Assembly (NCBI RefSeq): GCF_900105805.1
Contig: NZ_LT629788.1
Span: forward strand, 4,092,001-4,156,000
Source of the DNA: Pseudomonas moraviensis
GTDB taxonomy: Bacteria > Pseudomonadota > Gammaproteobacteria > Pseudomonadales > Pseudomonadaceae
Direction: 5' to 3'
DNA length: 64,000 nucleotides
Shown here: one piece after another, positions 1-8,889 of the stretch
How positions within the stretch are numbered: position 1 is the stretch's first letter
How the letters are laid out: every line of letters begins with the position of its first letter
The notes under the pieces: model-generated
What the model was told of the DNA's origin: nothing
What the model saw: only the letters and a program-made list of their open reading frames with translations
Databases searched by the model: none
Made by a program: the position numbers and the translations under genes

Positions 1-350
1 ACATGGGCGCCGTCCTGCGGGTGCGCCCACGGCAGCGAGGTCAGGCCATGTTCGATCGCGGTGCGCATGAGTTCGTGATAAGCCGGATGAAACTCGACCA
101 GATCAATGCGATGACCGTAGCGATCATGGCTGGCAAATACCGGTTTGTTCTGGTTGGCGAGAAACCCCGCCTCCATCAAAGGCCCACCCGCCAGTGCGCC
201 ATAGGCATCGATCCGCGACTCGGCCCAACCGGCGCCAAAACGCCGCGACCACTCCTGCAGCGGCAGATCGATGCGGTACAGGTTGGTGCCGTCCAGCGAC
301 GGTGGCTGGTTGGTGACTTCATGGGTTTCGGCGAACTGATGCAGGTTCAT
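1..350 (-). CDS. aidB: AidB-like acyl-CoA dehydrogenase, N-terminal part only (cut by window edge)
   Basis: The minus strand reads open from an ATG at 350 to the window edge, about 116 codons. A GGAG ribosome site lies just upstream. The encoded start (MNLHQFAETHEVTNQP) and the following segments LDGTNLYRIDLPL, LANQNKP and RIDLVEFHPAYHELMRTA match the N-terminal region of AidB, the flavin-containing acyl-CoA dehydrogenase relative linked to the alkylation response in E. coli. The catalytic and FAD-binding parts lie outside the window, so a plain acyl-CoA dehydrogenase of the same subfamily cannot be excluded. The plus-strand open frame across the same bases is a shadow. Confidence 0.75.
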   Translation of the reverse strand, partial: MNLHQFAETHEVTNQPPSLDGTNLYRIDLPLQEWSRRFGAGWAESRIDAYGALAGGPLMEAGFLANQNKPVFASHDRYGHRIDLVEFHPAYHELMRTAIEHGLTSLPWAHPQDGAH

Positions 351-374
351 GACGGCGCTCCTTGTTCAGCATTG

Positions 375-401
375 GCACCAGTTAAGCACTGGTGCTTTTT
401 T
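375..401 (+). terminator. Hairpin with T-run, read on the plus strand
   Basis: GCACCAGT and ACTGGTGC form an 8-bp stem around a 5-base loop, followed by six T on the plus strand. It lies between two minus-strand genes. On the minus strand there is no T-run after the stem, so as an intrinsic terminator it would act on plus-strand (antisense) transcripts. Confidence 0.45.
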
Positions 402-417
402 GAACAAAGTGTCATAC

Positions 418-439
418 GCGCCGTTTTTGCGGCGCTTTT
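418..439 (+). terminator. Second hairpin with T-run, plus-strand orientation
   Basis: GCGCCG and CGGCGC form a 6-bp stem around TTTTTG, followed by four T on the plus strand. It lies just downstream (in minus-strand terms) of the hybrid kinase gene and is in tandem with the hairpin at 375-401. Confidence 0.35.
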
Positions 440-445
440 ACCCCC

Positions 446-2797
446 TCAACAGCTGAGCACGCGGCGCTGCAACGCAGCCTGCAGATCCTCGAATTTCACC
501 GGTTTGGGCAGATAGTCGATGGCCGCGCCCGGGGTGCAGTGTTCGCGGTCAGCGGTCAACGCCAGCATGAATACCGGCAGGTGCGCACAGCCCGGCAGCG
601 CATGGATCTGGCAGCACAACGATGCGCCTTCGTGGCTGGGCAGTTGGCAATCGATCAGCACCGCATCGAAGCTTTCCCGTTGCAGGCAGTCCAGCGCGGC
701 GGCGCCGTTGTCAGCGCTGCGCACGCGGAAACCGAGCTTGAGCAACATGCCGCGCATCACCAGTTGATTGACGCTGTTGTCATCCACCAGCAGCACCGTG
801 CAATCCTGCGGCGCACGAATGCAATCGCGGGGCGGCTGATCCGCAGGAGCTTCGATAACCGGCAGCTCGAATTCGACATCGAGCTGGAAACGGCTACCGC
901 GTCCGGGCTCGGAGCGGTGGGTGAGTTTGCCGTCGAGCAATTCGACCAGTTGCCGACAGATCGCCAGACCCACTCCCAGGCCGCCGTATTCGCGAGTCAT
1001 CGAACCGTCGAGCTGGAAGAAGCGCTGATACAGGGTCGCCTCGCCGAGATCGGTGAAACCGATGCCGGTGTCGATCACCGCGAATGACAGCGCCATGCGG
1101 TTATCCATCGACGGCCGCCCGGTGACGCGTAGCGCAAGGCCGCCGACACGGGTGAACTTGATGGCGTTGTCCAACAGGCATTCCAGGCACTGCGCCAGTT
1201 TCGCGCTGTCGCCAAGCAAGCGATCCGGCAGGATCGGCAGCACGTCGACCTTGAAGTCCAGCGACTTGCTCGCCGCATTCCCCTCGAACTGCACGCGCAG
1301 CGCTTCGACCACTGCGCGCAGGCTGAAACTGCCCGGCGTGGCCTTGAGCTTGCCGGCCTGCAATTCAGTCAGGGTGAGGATGCCATTGACCATGCGCATC
1401 ATGTCGCGGGCGGATCCGGCGGCGGTCTGCTGGTACTGCTCCAGTTCGGGATCGAGGTCGACGGTCTGCATCAGCTCCAGCGAACCGATCACCCCGTTCA
1501 TCGGCGTGCGCAGTTCATGGGTCAGGGTGGCGAGGAATTCATCCTTGAGCTTGTTGCTGTGGGCCAGTTGCTGGTTGAGCACCTCGAGCTTCTGCCCGGC
1601 GTCGTATAAGGTCTGCGCCTGTTGTTCGCGCATGGCGTTGATGCGATCGGCCAGCGCCAGCGACAGCAGCGCGACCTCGATCGCCGAGCCGATCTGGCTG
1701 GCGTACATGGTCAGGAACACGTTGGGCAGAAGGCCCAGCACCATCAGCGTATTGACGATGCCGCCGAGCAGGAATGCCGACCAGGCGATGATGAAATAAC
1801 GCGCCACGCGCAAGCCGCGCCACCAGGCGAGGATCCCGGCGGCGAAGATCACCACGGTGAAGGTCAGCGCCAGTGTGGTCGCCAGGCGCAGGGCCAAGGC
1901 GTAACTGGTCATCAGCGACAGACCGATCACCATTGCACTGAAGGCAATCAGACCGATCAGCAAACGATCCAGCCAAGGGCTGTGGGTTTTGGTCTGCAGG
2001 AAACTGCGGGCGAACTGGCTGCCGAACAGTCCGGCGCATCCAATGAAGAACGGCGTCGCAGCGTTGGCCCACCATGGGTTGTCCGGCCAGAAATACTCGA
2101 CCGCTGCACCGTTTACCGACAATTGATAAAGGCCGAACGAGCCGATATAGAAGATGTAATAGAGATAACTGGTGTCGCGCACGCTCAGGTAGATGAACAG
2201 GTTGTAGACCAGCATCCCCAGCAGCACGCCATAAATAATGCCGAGCACATACAGGCGCACCGGTTGGTCTTCCAGGTACGCGGTACTTGACCACAACGTT
2301 ACCGGCGCCTGGATCGAGCCTTCGCTGGCCAGTCGCAGATACAGCGTCTGTTGTTGGTTCGGTTTGAACGGCAGGTCGAACAGGTAATTGTTCTGGCGGA
2401 TCTCGCGGCTGGCGAAAGGCAAGGCATCGCCGGTCTGGCGCACCAGTCGGTATGAGCCGCTGGCGTCGGGCAAATAGAGATCGAGGTGATCGAGCGGCGG
2501 ATACGCCAGCTCCAGCAGCCAGGTGCGCTGGGCGGCCGGATTGCTCGGACGGTAATGCAGATCGATCTTCAGCCAGAACGCCGAACGCGAGTAACCGGCA
2601 TTGAGCGTGGCTTTATCGTGGGTTTTGAACTGGCCGGTAGCATCTTGCGCACGGACGTCGGCAATCGTCGCCTGACCGCTCGGGTCTTCGAACACTTGCA
2701 GCGATCGGCCCAGCGGCAGGCTCTGGGTGAATTCGTCGAATTCGACAGCGCTCGCCATGAGGGGCAAGCAGAACAGCAACATCAGCAAATAGCGCAT
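446..2797 (-). CDS. 7TM hybrid sensor histidine kinase/response regulator
   Basis: 783 residues. A signal peptide (about 1-17) precedes a periplasmic 7TMR-DISM extracellular sensor domain (about 25-165), then about seven membrane helices (about 180-385), a short coiled coil, a HisKA domain with H-box THELRTPMNG (His427), and an HATPase domain with NAIKF, DTGIGF and GGLGVGLAI motifs. A C-terminal receiver follows with VLLVDDN and the phospho-acceptor in VLIDCQLP (Asp716). No Hpt domain is present, so a separate phosphotransfer protein would be needed for onward relay. The ligand is unknown; 7TMR-DISM sensors often bind carbohydrate-like or lipid-like ligands. No partner regulator gene lies next to it. 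Confidence 0.9.
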   Translation of the reverse strand: MRYLLMLLFCLPLMASAVEFDEFTQSLPLGRSLQVFEDPSGQATIADVRAQDATGQFKTHDKATLNAGYSRSAFWLKIDLHYRPSNPAAQRTWLLELAYPPLDHLDLYLPDASGSYRLVRQTGDALPFASREIRQNNYLFDLPFKPNQQQTLYLRLASEGSIQAPVTLWSSTAYLEDQPVRLYVLGIIYGVLLGMLVYNLFIYLSVRDTSYLYYIFYIGSFGLYQLSVNGAAVEYFWPDNPWWANAATPFFIGCAGLFGSQFARSFLQTKTHSPWLDRLLIGLIAFSAMVIGLSLMTSYALALRLATTLALTFTVVIFAAGILAWWRGLRVARYFIIAWSAFLLGGIVNTLMVLGLLPNVFLTMYASQIGSAIEVALLSLALADRINAMREQQAQTLYDAGQKLEVLNQQLAHSNKLKDEFLATLTHELRTPMNGVIGSLELMQTVDLDPELEQYQQTAAGSARDMMRMVNGILTLTELQAGKLKATPGSFSLRAVVEALRVQFEGNAASKSLDFKVDVLPILPDRLLGDSAKLAQCLECLLDNAIKFTRVGGLALRVTGRPSMDNRMALSFAVIDTGIGFTDLGEATLYQRFFQLDGSMTREYGGLGVGLAICRQLVELLDGKLTHRSEPGRGSRFQLDVEFELPVIEAPADQPPRDCIRAPQDCTVLLVDDNSVNQLVMRGMLLKLGFRVRSADNGAAALDCLQRESFDAVLIDCQLPSHEGASLCCQIHALPGCAHLPVFMLALTADREHCTPGAAIDYLPKPVKFEDLQAALQRRVLSC

Positions 2798-3237
2798 TGA
2801 AGCCCCAGCGTGGCTCGTCCGGTTGTGTCAGGAAGCCCCCCATTCCCTTTGAGTAGACGTAAAACCGGTATTACCTGTGATTGTTTGGATCCAGCCTAGC
2901 ATAGCCGTTGATGGCCATTAAGCACCATGGAAATTTTTCCTACAACGGCTCTAGAACGGGCGTTCCAGAGCAAAGCAGCGGCCTAGAGCTGTTGCATTGG
3001 TCAGGAAGATCAATGCGATCCGCTTTTGTGGCGAGGGAGCTTGCTCCCGCTCGGCTGCGCAGCAGTCGTAAAACCTGTAAATGCGCTGCGCCTGAATAAA
3101 TGCAGGGGGCTGCTGCGCAACCCAGCGGGAGCAAGCTCCCTCGCCACAATGGTAGCTGCAGTGTTGTCCGACAATCTGCTCGCAAACGCAGTCAGGAGTG
3201 AACCCGCAAATCAGCTTTGGTGGTAAGCTCGCGCACC
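2798..3237. other. Intergenic stretch between the kinase gene and thiD
   Basis: About 440 bases with no credible gene. It holds a REP pair (3028-3149). Otherwise it contains the divergent promoters of the kinase and thiD, whose -35/-10 boxes I cannot place. No TPP-riboswitch core was found in front of thiD. Confidence 0.6.
3028..3149. repeat. REP pair, family C (GTGGCGAGGGAGCTTGCTCC)
   Basis: Two inverted copies of a unit beginning GTGGCGAGGGAGCTTGCTCC face each other across about 75 bases. The same unit recurs at 6763-6895. This is a typical Pseudomonas REP doublet. Confidence 0.85.
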
Positions 3238-4035
3238 ATGAATATCTACAGCTCCCGCCCCGTTGTCCTCTGTCTCTCCGGCCACGACCCCAGTGGTGGC
3301 GCCGGCTTGCAGGCAGATATCGAAGCCCTGCTCGCGCAGGGTTGCCATGCGGCTCCGGCCGTCACCGCCCTGACCGTGCAAGACACCGTCAACGTCACTG
3401 ACTTTCGCGTTCTCGACCGTGAGTGGGTGCTGGCCCAGGCCAATGCCGTGCTCAACGACTCCGAAGTCGCGGCGGTGAAACTGGGCATGCTCGGTTCGCT
3501 GGAAATGGTCGACACCGTCGTCGAGCTGCTCTCGGCGCACCCGCACTTGCCGGTGGTCTGCGACCCGGTGCTGCGAGCCGGTGGCGGCGGACGCCTGGGC
3601 AAGGACGAGGTCGGCTACGCGATGCGCGAGCGTCTGCTGCCGCTGTCGATCATTGCCACGCCCAATCTTCCTGAAGCGCGGATCCTCGCCGAATTGCCTG
3701 ACGGCACTGCCGACGAATGCGCAGAAAAACTCCTGCCGTTCGTCAAGAACCTGCTGATCACCGGCGGCCACGGCGACGAAACGGAGATCCACAACCGCGT
3801 GTACAGCCGCGACGGTCTGCGCGAAACCTTTATCTGCCAGCGCCTGCCGGGCAGCTATCACGGCTCCGGTTGCACGCTGGCCAGCGCCCTCGCCGGTCGA
3901 CTGGCCCAGGGCGAACACTTGGCCAGTGCCGTGCGCACTGCGCTGGATTACACCTGGCGGACCCTGCGCGACGCCGAACAACTGGGCAAAGGCCAGTTCG
4001 TGCCGCGCCGTCTGCCACTGGATTTCTGCTCGTAA
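3238..4035 (+). CDS. thiD: Hydroxymethylpyrimidine/phosphomethylpyrimidine kinase ThiD
   Basis: 265 residues. ThiD phosphorylates HMP and then HMP-phosphate to give HMP-PP, the pyrimidine half of thiamine. The ribokinase-fold signature is clear: the N-terminal GHDPSGGAGLQAD (residues 15-27) binds substrate, and the C-terminal GSGCTLASALAG (209-220) holds the anion hole. I chose the ATG at 3238; a TTG 21 bases upstream is less likely. It is followed after 18 bases by thiE, which joins this product to the thiazole half, so the two are very likely cotranscribed. Confidence 0.95.
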   Translation: MNIYSSRPVVLCLSGHDPSGGAGLQADIEALLAQGCHAAPAVTALTVQDTVNVTDFRVLDREWVLAQANAVLNDSEVAAVKLGMLGSLEMVDTVVELLSAHPHLPVVCDPVLRAGGGGRLGKDEVGYAMRERLLPLSIIATPNLPEARILAELPDGTADECAEKLLPFVKNLLITGGHGDETEIHNRVYSRDGLRETFICQRLPGSYHGSGCTLASALAGRLAQGEHLASAVRTALDYTWRTLRDAEQLGKGQFVPRRLPLDFCS

Positions 4036-4053
4036 CGTCGTGAGGTCTGCCCG

Positions 4054-4677
4054 ATGAAACTCCGTGGCCTGTATGCCATCACCGACAGCCAGTTGCTGGC
4101 CGGCAAGTTTCTGTCTTACGTGGAGGCGGCGCTCGACGGCGGCGTCACCCTGCTGCAATACCGCGACAAGAGCAGTGATGAGGCCCGCCGCTTGCGCGAG
4201 GCCGAAGCGCTGCGCAACTTGTGCGAGCGCTATAAAACGCAGTTGATCATCAACGACGACGCCGAATTGGCCGCGCGCCTCAACGTCGGCGTGCATCTCG
4301 GCCAGACCGACGGCCCGCTCTCGCCGACCCGCGCCCTGCTCGGTTCGAAAGCCATCATCGGTTCGACCTGCCACGGGCAGATCGCCCTGGCCGAACAAGC
4401 CGCCAAAGAAGGCGCGAGTTACGTCGCCTTCGGGCGCTTCTTCAATTCCACCACCAAACCCGGTGCGCCGAGTTGCAGCCTCGACCTGCTCGACGAAGCC
4501 AGACGCAAGCTGCACTTGCCGATCTGCGCGATTGGCGGCATCACCCTCGATAACGCCGCGCCGCTGGTCGAACACGGTGTCGATCTGCTCGCCGTGGTCC
4601 ATGGCCTGTTCGGTGCTGACAGCAGCGCTGAAGTGACCCGCCGCGCTCGCGCCTTCAACGAACTTCTGAAAATCTGA
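4054..4677 (+). CDS. thiE: Thiamine-phosphate synthase ThiE
   Basis: 207 residues, normal length for this TIM-barrel enzyme, which couples HMP-PP and thiazole phosphate to thiamine phosphate. Recognisable landmarks are the LLQYRDKSS strand near the N-terminus, INDDAELAARLNVGVHLGQTD in the middle (binding pyrimidine diphosphate), and the phosphate-binding AIGGITLDNA near residue 165. A GAGG ribosome site precedes the ATG. It lies between thiD (18 bases) and hemL (15 bases), so the three genes probably form one transcript. Confidence 0.95.
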   Translation: MKLRGLYAITDSQLLAGKFLSYVEAALDGGVTLLQYRDKSSDEARRLREAEALRNLCERYKTQLIINDDAELAARLNVGVHLGQTDGPLSPTRALLGSKAIIGSTCHGQIALAEQAAKEGASYVAFGRFFNSTTKPGAPSCSLDLLDEARRKLHLPICAIGGITLDNAAPLVEHGVDLLAVVHGLFGADSSAEVTRRARAFNELLKI

Positions 4678-4692
4678 TTTGAGAGCCCGATC

Positions 4693-5976
4693 ATGTCTCG
4701 TTCCGAAACCCTGTTTGCCAATGCTCAGAAACACATTCCCGGTGGCGTCAACTCGCCGGTTCGCGCGTTCAAGAGCGTCGGCGGCACCCCGCTGTTCTTC
4801 AAACACGCCGAAGGCGCTTACGTCACCGACGAAGACGACAAGCGTTATGTGGATTATGTTGGGTCGTGGGGTCCGATGATCCTTGGCCACAGCCATCCGG
4901 ATGTGCTCGATGCGGTGCGCAATCAGCTGCAACACGGCCTGTCCTATGGCGCGCCGACCTCGATGGAAACCGAGATGGCCGATCTGGTCTGCTCGCTGGT
5001 GCCGTCGATGGACATGGTGCGCATGGTCAGCTCCGGCACCGAAGCGACCATGAGTGCGATCCGTCTGGCCCGTGGTTTCACCGGCCGCGACAGCATCATC
5101 AAGTTCGAAGGCTGCTACCACGGCCATTCCGACAGCCTGCTGGTCAAGGCCGGTTCCGGCGCACTGACCCAGGGCGTACCGAGCTCGGCCGGCGTGCCGG
5201 CAGCGTTCGCCAAACACACCCTGACCCTGCCGTTCAACGACATCGACGCGGTTGAAGCGATGCTCGCCGAAGTGGGTGAGGAGGTGGCGTGCATCATCGT
5301 TGAGCCAGTGGCTGGCAACATGAACTGCGTGCCGCCAGCGCCGGGCTTTCTCGAAGGCCTGCGTTCGCTGTGCGACAAACACGGCGTGGTGCTGATCTTC
5401 GACGAAGTGATGACCGGTTTCCGCGTCGCCCTCGGCGGTGCCCAGGCGCACTACGGCGTGACGCCAGACCTGACCACCTTCGGCAAGATCATCGGCGGCG
5501 GCATGCCGGTGGGCTGCTTCGGTGGCAAGCGCGAGATCATGCAGCGCATCGCCCCGCTGGGGCCGGTGTATCAGGCAGGTACGCTGTCGGGTAATCCGCT
5601 GGCGATGGCGGCCGGCCTGACGACTCTGCGTTTGATCAGCCGCCCGGGTTTCCACGCCGAATTGACCGACTACACCACGCGCCTGCTCGATGGCCTGCAA
5701 GAACGCGCCGATGCTGCGGGCATTCCGTTCGTGACCACTCAGGCCGGCGGCATGTTTGGCCTGTATTTCAGTGGGGCCGACGACATCGTCACTTTCGACG
5801 ACGTGATGGCCAGCGACGCGGCCCTGTTCGGTCGATTCTTCCACCTGATGCTGGAAGGTGGCGTGTACCTGGCGCCGAGTGCGTTCGAAGCCGGTTTCAC
5901 CTCGATCGCCCATGGCGAAGCCGAGTTGCAACTGACGCTGGACGCTGCCGAGCGCGCCTTCGCCGCATTGAAATAA
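4693..5976 (+). CDS. hemL: Glutamate-1-semialdehyde 2,1-aminomutase HemL
   Basis: 427 residues. HemL is the PLP enzyme that converts glutamate-1-semialdehyde to 5-aminolevulinate, the first committed tetrapyrrole precursor in the C5 pathway. The N-terminal HIPGGVNSPVRAF, the SSGTEATMSAIRLAR cofactor-phosphate loop, and the PLP lysine Lys265 in TTFGKIIGGGMPVG are all present. Length and start match the family. A hairpin immediately after the stop probably ends the thiDE-hemL transcript. Confidence 0.97.
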   Translation: MSRSETLFANAQKHIPGGVNSPVRAFKSVGGTPLFFKHAEGAYVTDEDDKRYVDYVGSWGPMILGHSHPDVLDAVRNQLQHGLSYGAPTSMETEMADLVCSLVPSMDMVRMVSSGTEATMSAIRLARGFTGRDSIIKFEGCYHGHSDSLLVKAGSGALTQGVPSSAGVPAAFAKHTLTLPFNDIDAVEAMLAEVGEEVACIIVEPVAGNMNCVPPAPGFLEGLRSLCDKHGVVLIFDEVMTGFRVALGGAQAHYGVTPDLTTFGKIIGGGMPVGCFGGKREIMQRIAPLGPVYQAGTLSGNPLAMAAGLTTLRLISRPGFHAELTDYTTRLLDGLQERADAAGIPFVTTQAGGMFGLYFSGADDIVTFDDVMASDAALFGRFFHLMLEGGVYLAPSAFEAGFTSIAHGEAELQLTLDAAERAFAALK

Positions 5977-5986
5977 TCGCCACACC

Positions 5987-6017
5987 GCTGACGTTGGCTA
6001 TGGCCAGCGTCAGCTTT
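5987..6017 (+). terminator. Probable terminator after hemL
   Basis: GCTGACGTTGGC pairs with GCCAGCGTCAGC (12 bp with one G-T wobble) around a TATG loop. Only a short TTTC follows, so termination may be partial. Confidence 0.55.
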
Positions 6018-6113
6018 CACCTACATAGCCTCGGTTTTTCCGACGTGCCTGCGCAAATCCTGCCCGAATCGGGCGATATATTCCCCACGCAGCAGAAAAA
6101 CGAGTAAAGACTT

Positions 6114-6142
6114 TGTAAGGTTGGCCCTGCTTATTTCATAAT
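6114..6142 (+). promoter_or_regulatory. Sigma-70 type promoter for the Sel1-repeat gene
   Basis: TTGTAA (6114-6119) and CATAAT (6137-6142) are separated by 17 bases, about 60 bases before the ATG at 6201. The fit to the consensus is moderate. Confidence 0.5.
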
Positions 6143-6200
6143 GCGCGCTTATTGGATCCCTCGACGGGTCCGCGTGCCCTTCAGAGGTAAGTCGATTCCC

Positions 6201-6755
6201 ATGAACCGCACCGGCCGCACCCTTGCATTGGGCTGCCTGTTGCTCCTTCAGCCCCTGCTCGCGCATGCACAAGCAGGCGGCAACTCGTTGTTGATCCCGG
6301 CGATGGGTCGTTGCACCCTCAATACTCAGCCGCAAGACGTCACGCAGGCATTGGCCGCCTGCCAGAAAGCGGCGGATGAAGGGGATGCGCAAGCGCAGTA
6401 CGAGTTGGGTGAGTTCTACTACGACGGCAAGAACGCGCCGCGCGACCTCAATCAAGCCCTGAGCTATTTCGAAAAGGCCTCGTTGCAAGGCCACGCCCAG
6501 GCGCAATTCAAGCTCGGCAGCATGTTTTTCCATGGTGAAGGCGTGCAGGCCAACAATATCCAGGCGTACATCGTGCTGAAGATGGCGGCGGTCAACGGTG
6601 CCGAAGAGGCATTGGACACGGCCGACGAAGTCTCGGAAAAGATGTCCCGCGAAGATCTGGAAACCGCCACTCAGGTGCTCGGACAGATTTTCCGCAAATA
6701 CCTGATGGAACTGCAGAGCGCTGATGGGCGTACGCCGTTTTCACCTCTTCCGTAA
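6201..6755 (+). CDS. Secreted Sel1-repeat (TPR-like) protein
   Basis: 184 residues from the ATG at 6201, which has AGAGGTAAG upstream; an ATG at 6141 in frame lacks such a site and would hide the signal peptide. The start MNRTGRTLALGCLLLLQ followed by LLAHAQA is a cleavable signal peptide. Two or three Sel1 units follow (AQYELGEFYYDGKNAPRDL, then AQFKLGSMFFHGEGVQ and a degenerate third). Sel1 repeats are protein-interaction solenoids; no catalytic motif is seen. The periplasmic partner is unknown. Confidence 0.8.
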   Translation: MNRTGRTLALGCLLLLQPLLAHAQAGGNSLLIPAMGRCTLNTQPQDVTQALAACQKAADEGDAQAQYELGEFYYDGKNAPRDLNQALSYFEKASLQGHAQAQFKLGSMFFHGEGVQANNIQAYIVLKMAAVNGAEEALDTADEVSEKMSREDLETATQVLGQIFRKYLMELQSADGRTPFSPLP

Positions 6756-6762
6756 GCCCCCT

Positions 6763-6895
6763 GTGGCGAGGGAGCTTGCTCCCGCCGGGGTGCGAAGCAG
6801 CCCTAAACCCTGCAATCCCGATCTGGCTGACACAATGCATTTTCTGGTCTGACGACTGCTGCGCAGCCGCACGGGAGCAAGTTCCCTCGCCACAA
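6763..6895. repeat. REP pair, family C
   Basis: Inverted copies of the GTGGCGAGGGAGCTTGCTCC unit lie directly after the stop of the Sel1-repeat gene. The second copy has one change (AAGTTCCC). It sits between two convergent genes. Confidence 0.85.
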
Positions 6896-6921
6896 CATCA
6901 TTCCAGCTTTGAATCTGTTTT

Positions 6922-7251
6922 TTACTTCTCAGGCATCGGCATCGGAAACGGCATGACATTGCCGACCGCGCCGCGGGCTTCGCTGATTTTCGGCGTGCCC
7001 AGACGTTCCACTTCGTCGATGCGCACAATCGAATGCATCGGCACAAAGCTGCGCACCACGCCTTCGAATTGCGCCTTGAGCTTTTCTTCGCTCGGATCGA
7101 CGACCATCTGCGTGCGCTCGCCAAAGACGAATTCTTCAACTTCCAGGAAACCCCACAGATCACTTTGATAGATCTGCTTGGCGTACATTTCGAACACCTG
7201 GCCCTGGTTGAGGAAAATCACCTTGTAGATTGGAGCTTCGCGTTTGGTCAT
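6922..7251 (-). CDS. DUF1820 family protein
   Basis: 109 residues. The start YKVIFLNQGQVFEMYAKQIY and the middle LWGFLEVEEFVFGE are typical of the conserved gammaproteobacterial DUF1820 family, and the length is normal. It has no signal peptide or membrane segment, so it is cytosolic. The function is not known. It is divergent from miaB and convergent with the Sel1-repeat gene. The start has no strong ribosome site, but no better in-frame ATG exists. Confidence 0.85.
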   Translation of the reverse strand: MTKREAPIYKVIFLNQGQVFEMYAKQIYQSDLWGFLEVEEFVFGERTQMVVDPSEEKLKAQFEGVVRSFVPMHSIVRIDEVERLGTPKISEARGAVGNVMPFPMPMPEK

Positions 7252-7342
7252 GGCGGGCGGATAACATCGGGGTAAAAATGAGGGCGCGAACTATAGCATA
7301 GCCACCGGACGCACAGCGGTAGGAACCTGACGGCTTGTTCCC

Positions 7343-7348
7343 TATAAT
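7343..7348 (+). promoter_or_regulatory. -10 box (TATAAT) upstream of miaB
   Basis: A perfect TATAAT lies 35 bases before the miaB ATG. No convincing -35 box is seen at 16-18 bases. Confidence 0.5.
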
Positions 7349-7383
7349 GCGCGGTTCTTTGAATCACGTGACGACCCGAATCC

Positions 7384-8712
7384 ATGGCCAAGAAGCTATA
7401 CATCGAAACCCACGGTTGCCAGATGAACGAGTACGACAGCTCGCGCATGGTCGATCTGCTGGGCGAACATCAGGCCCTGGAAGTCACCGCCCGCGCGGAA
7501 GACGCCGACGTGATTCTGCTCAACACCTGCTCGATCCGTGAGCGCGCGCAGGATCGCGTGTACTCGCAGCTCGGCCGCTGGCGCGAGCTGAAGCTGGCCA
7601 ACCCGGACATGGTCATCGCCGTCGGCGGTTGTGTGGCCAGTCAGGAAGGCGCGGCGATCCGCGATCGCGCTCCGTATGTTGACGTGGTGTTCGGCCCACA
7701 GACCCTGCACCGTCTGCCCGAGATGATCGACGCCGCGCGCAGCAGCAAGCTGCCGCAGGTTGACGTCTCGTTCCCGGAAATCGAAAAATTCGACCACCTG
7801 CCCGAGCCACGCATCGACGGCCCGAGTGCCTATGTGTCGGTCATGGAGGGTTGCAGCAAGTACTGCACGTTCTGCGTGGTGCCGTACACCCGTGGTGAAG
7901 AGGTCAGCCGGCCGTTCGATGACGTGATCGCGGAAATCATTCACCTTGCCGAAAACGGCGTGCGCGAAGTGACCTTGCTGGGGCAGAACGTCAACGGCTA
8001 TCGCGGCTCGACTCACGACGGTCGCCTGGCCGATCTGGCTGAGCTGATTCGTGTGGTCGCCGCTGTCGATGGCATCGACCGCATCCGCTACACCACGTCA
8101 CATCCGCTGGAGTTCTCCGACAGCCTGATCCAGGCCCACGCCGAGGTGCCGGAACTGGTCAAGCACCTGCACTTGCCGGTGCAGTCGGGCTCGGACCGGA
8201 TCCTCGCGGCGATGAAGCGCAACCACACGGCGCTGGAGTACAAATCCAAGCTGCGCAAACTGCGCGCGGCCGTGCCGGGAATCTGCATCAGCTCGGACTT
8301 CATCGTCGGCTTCCCCGGCGAGACCGAAAAAGACTTCGAACAGACCATGAAGCTGATTGCAGATGTCGGCTTCGATTTCTCCTACTCCTTCGTTTACAGC
8401 CAGCGCCCGGGCACGCCCGCCGCCGATCTGGCCGATGACACCCCGGAAGAATTGAAAAAAGAACGTCTGAATGCGCTGCAACATCGCTTGAATCAGCAAG
8501 GCTTCGAGATCAGCCGACAAATGGTCGGTTCGATCCAGCGCATTCTGGTGACCGATTATTCGAAGAAAGACCCGGGCGAGCTGCAAGGCCGTACCGAGAA
8601 TAATCGTATCGTCAACTTCCGCTGCGACAATCCGACCCTGATCGGCCAGTTCGCCGACGTGCACATCGACGCGGCGCAACCGCACTCGCTGCGCGGCTCG
8701 CTGATCCAGTAA
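7384..8712 (+). CDS. miaB: tRNA-2-methylthio-N6-dimethylallyladenosine synthase MiaB
   Basis: 442 residues. MiaB methylthiolates i6A37 in tRNAs that read codons starting with U. The N-terminal MTTase domain supplies three cysteines for the auxiliary cluster (THGCQMNEYDS, LNTCSIRE, VGGCVAS). The radical-SAM cluster is CSKYCTFC (Cys157, Cys161, Cys164). A TRAM domain lies at the C-terminus. It is the first gene of the miaB-ybeZ-ybeY-corC-lnt series, but a REP pair and about 175 bases separate it from ybeZ. Confidence 0.97.
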   Translation: MAKKLYIETHGCQMNEYDSSRMVDLLGEHQALEVTARAEDADVILLNTCSIRERAQDRVYSQLGRWRELKLANPDMVIAVGGCVASQEGAAIRDRAPYVDVVFGPQTLHRLPEMIDAARSSKLPQVDVSFPEIEKFDHLPEPRIDGPSAYVSVMEGCSKYCTFCVVPYTRGEEVSRPFDDVIAEIIHLAENGVREVTLLGQNVNGYRGSTHDGRLADLAELIRVVAAVDGIDRIRYTTSHPLEFSDSLIQAHAEVPELVKHLHLPVQSGSDRILAAMKRNHTALEYKSKLRKLRAAVPGICISSDFIVGFPGETEKDFEQTMKLIADVGFDFSYSFVYSQRPGTPAADLADDTPEELKKERLNALQHRLNQQGFEISRQMVGSIQRILVTDYSKKDPGELQGRTENNRIVNFRCDNPTLIGQFADVHIDAAQPHSLRGSLIQ

Positions 8713-8718
8713 ATGCAA

Positions 8719-8789
8719 AAGATCGCAGCCTTCGGCAGCTCCTACATGGATTACATTCCCCTGTAGGAGCTGCCGAAGGCTGCGATCTT
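8719..8789. repeat. REP pair, family A (GATCGCAGCCTTCGGCAGCT)
   Basis: A perfect inverted pair of GATCGCAGCCTTCGGCAGCT-CCTAC units lies between miaB and ybeZ. The same family occurs at four other places in the window. Confidence 0.85.
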
Positions 8790-8889
8790 GACGGTCTCGA
8801 CGCCGAGAATATTTAAGAGCTTTCGCACCCACGCCACTGGCGTTATCCTTGATTTCATCCTAATTGCCCCAGGGCGGCTAAATACGACC

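Noticed and set aside
3..515. A plus-strand gene at the window start
   Set aside because: The opposite strand carries a clear AidB N-terminus with a ribosome site, and this frame runs through two hairpins.
3150..3237. A TPP riboswitch in front of thiD
   Set aside because: The conserved core bases are not present; TPP riboswitches in this group usually precede thiC, which is not in the window.
3211..5985. A 924-codon open frame on the minus strand
   Set aside because: It lies opposite thiD, thiE and hemL, all with complete family motifs. Its product is low-complexity (rich in His, Arg, Gln, Ala), as expected for a shadow in GC-rich DNA.
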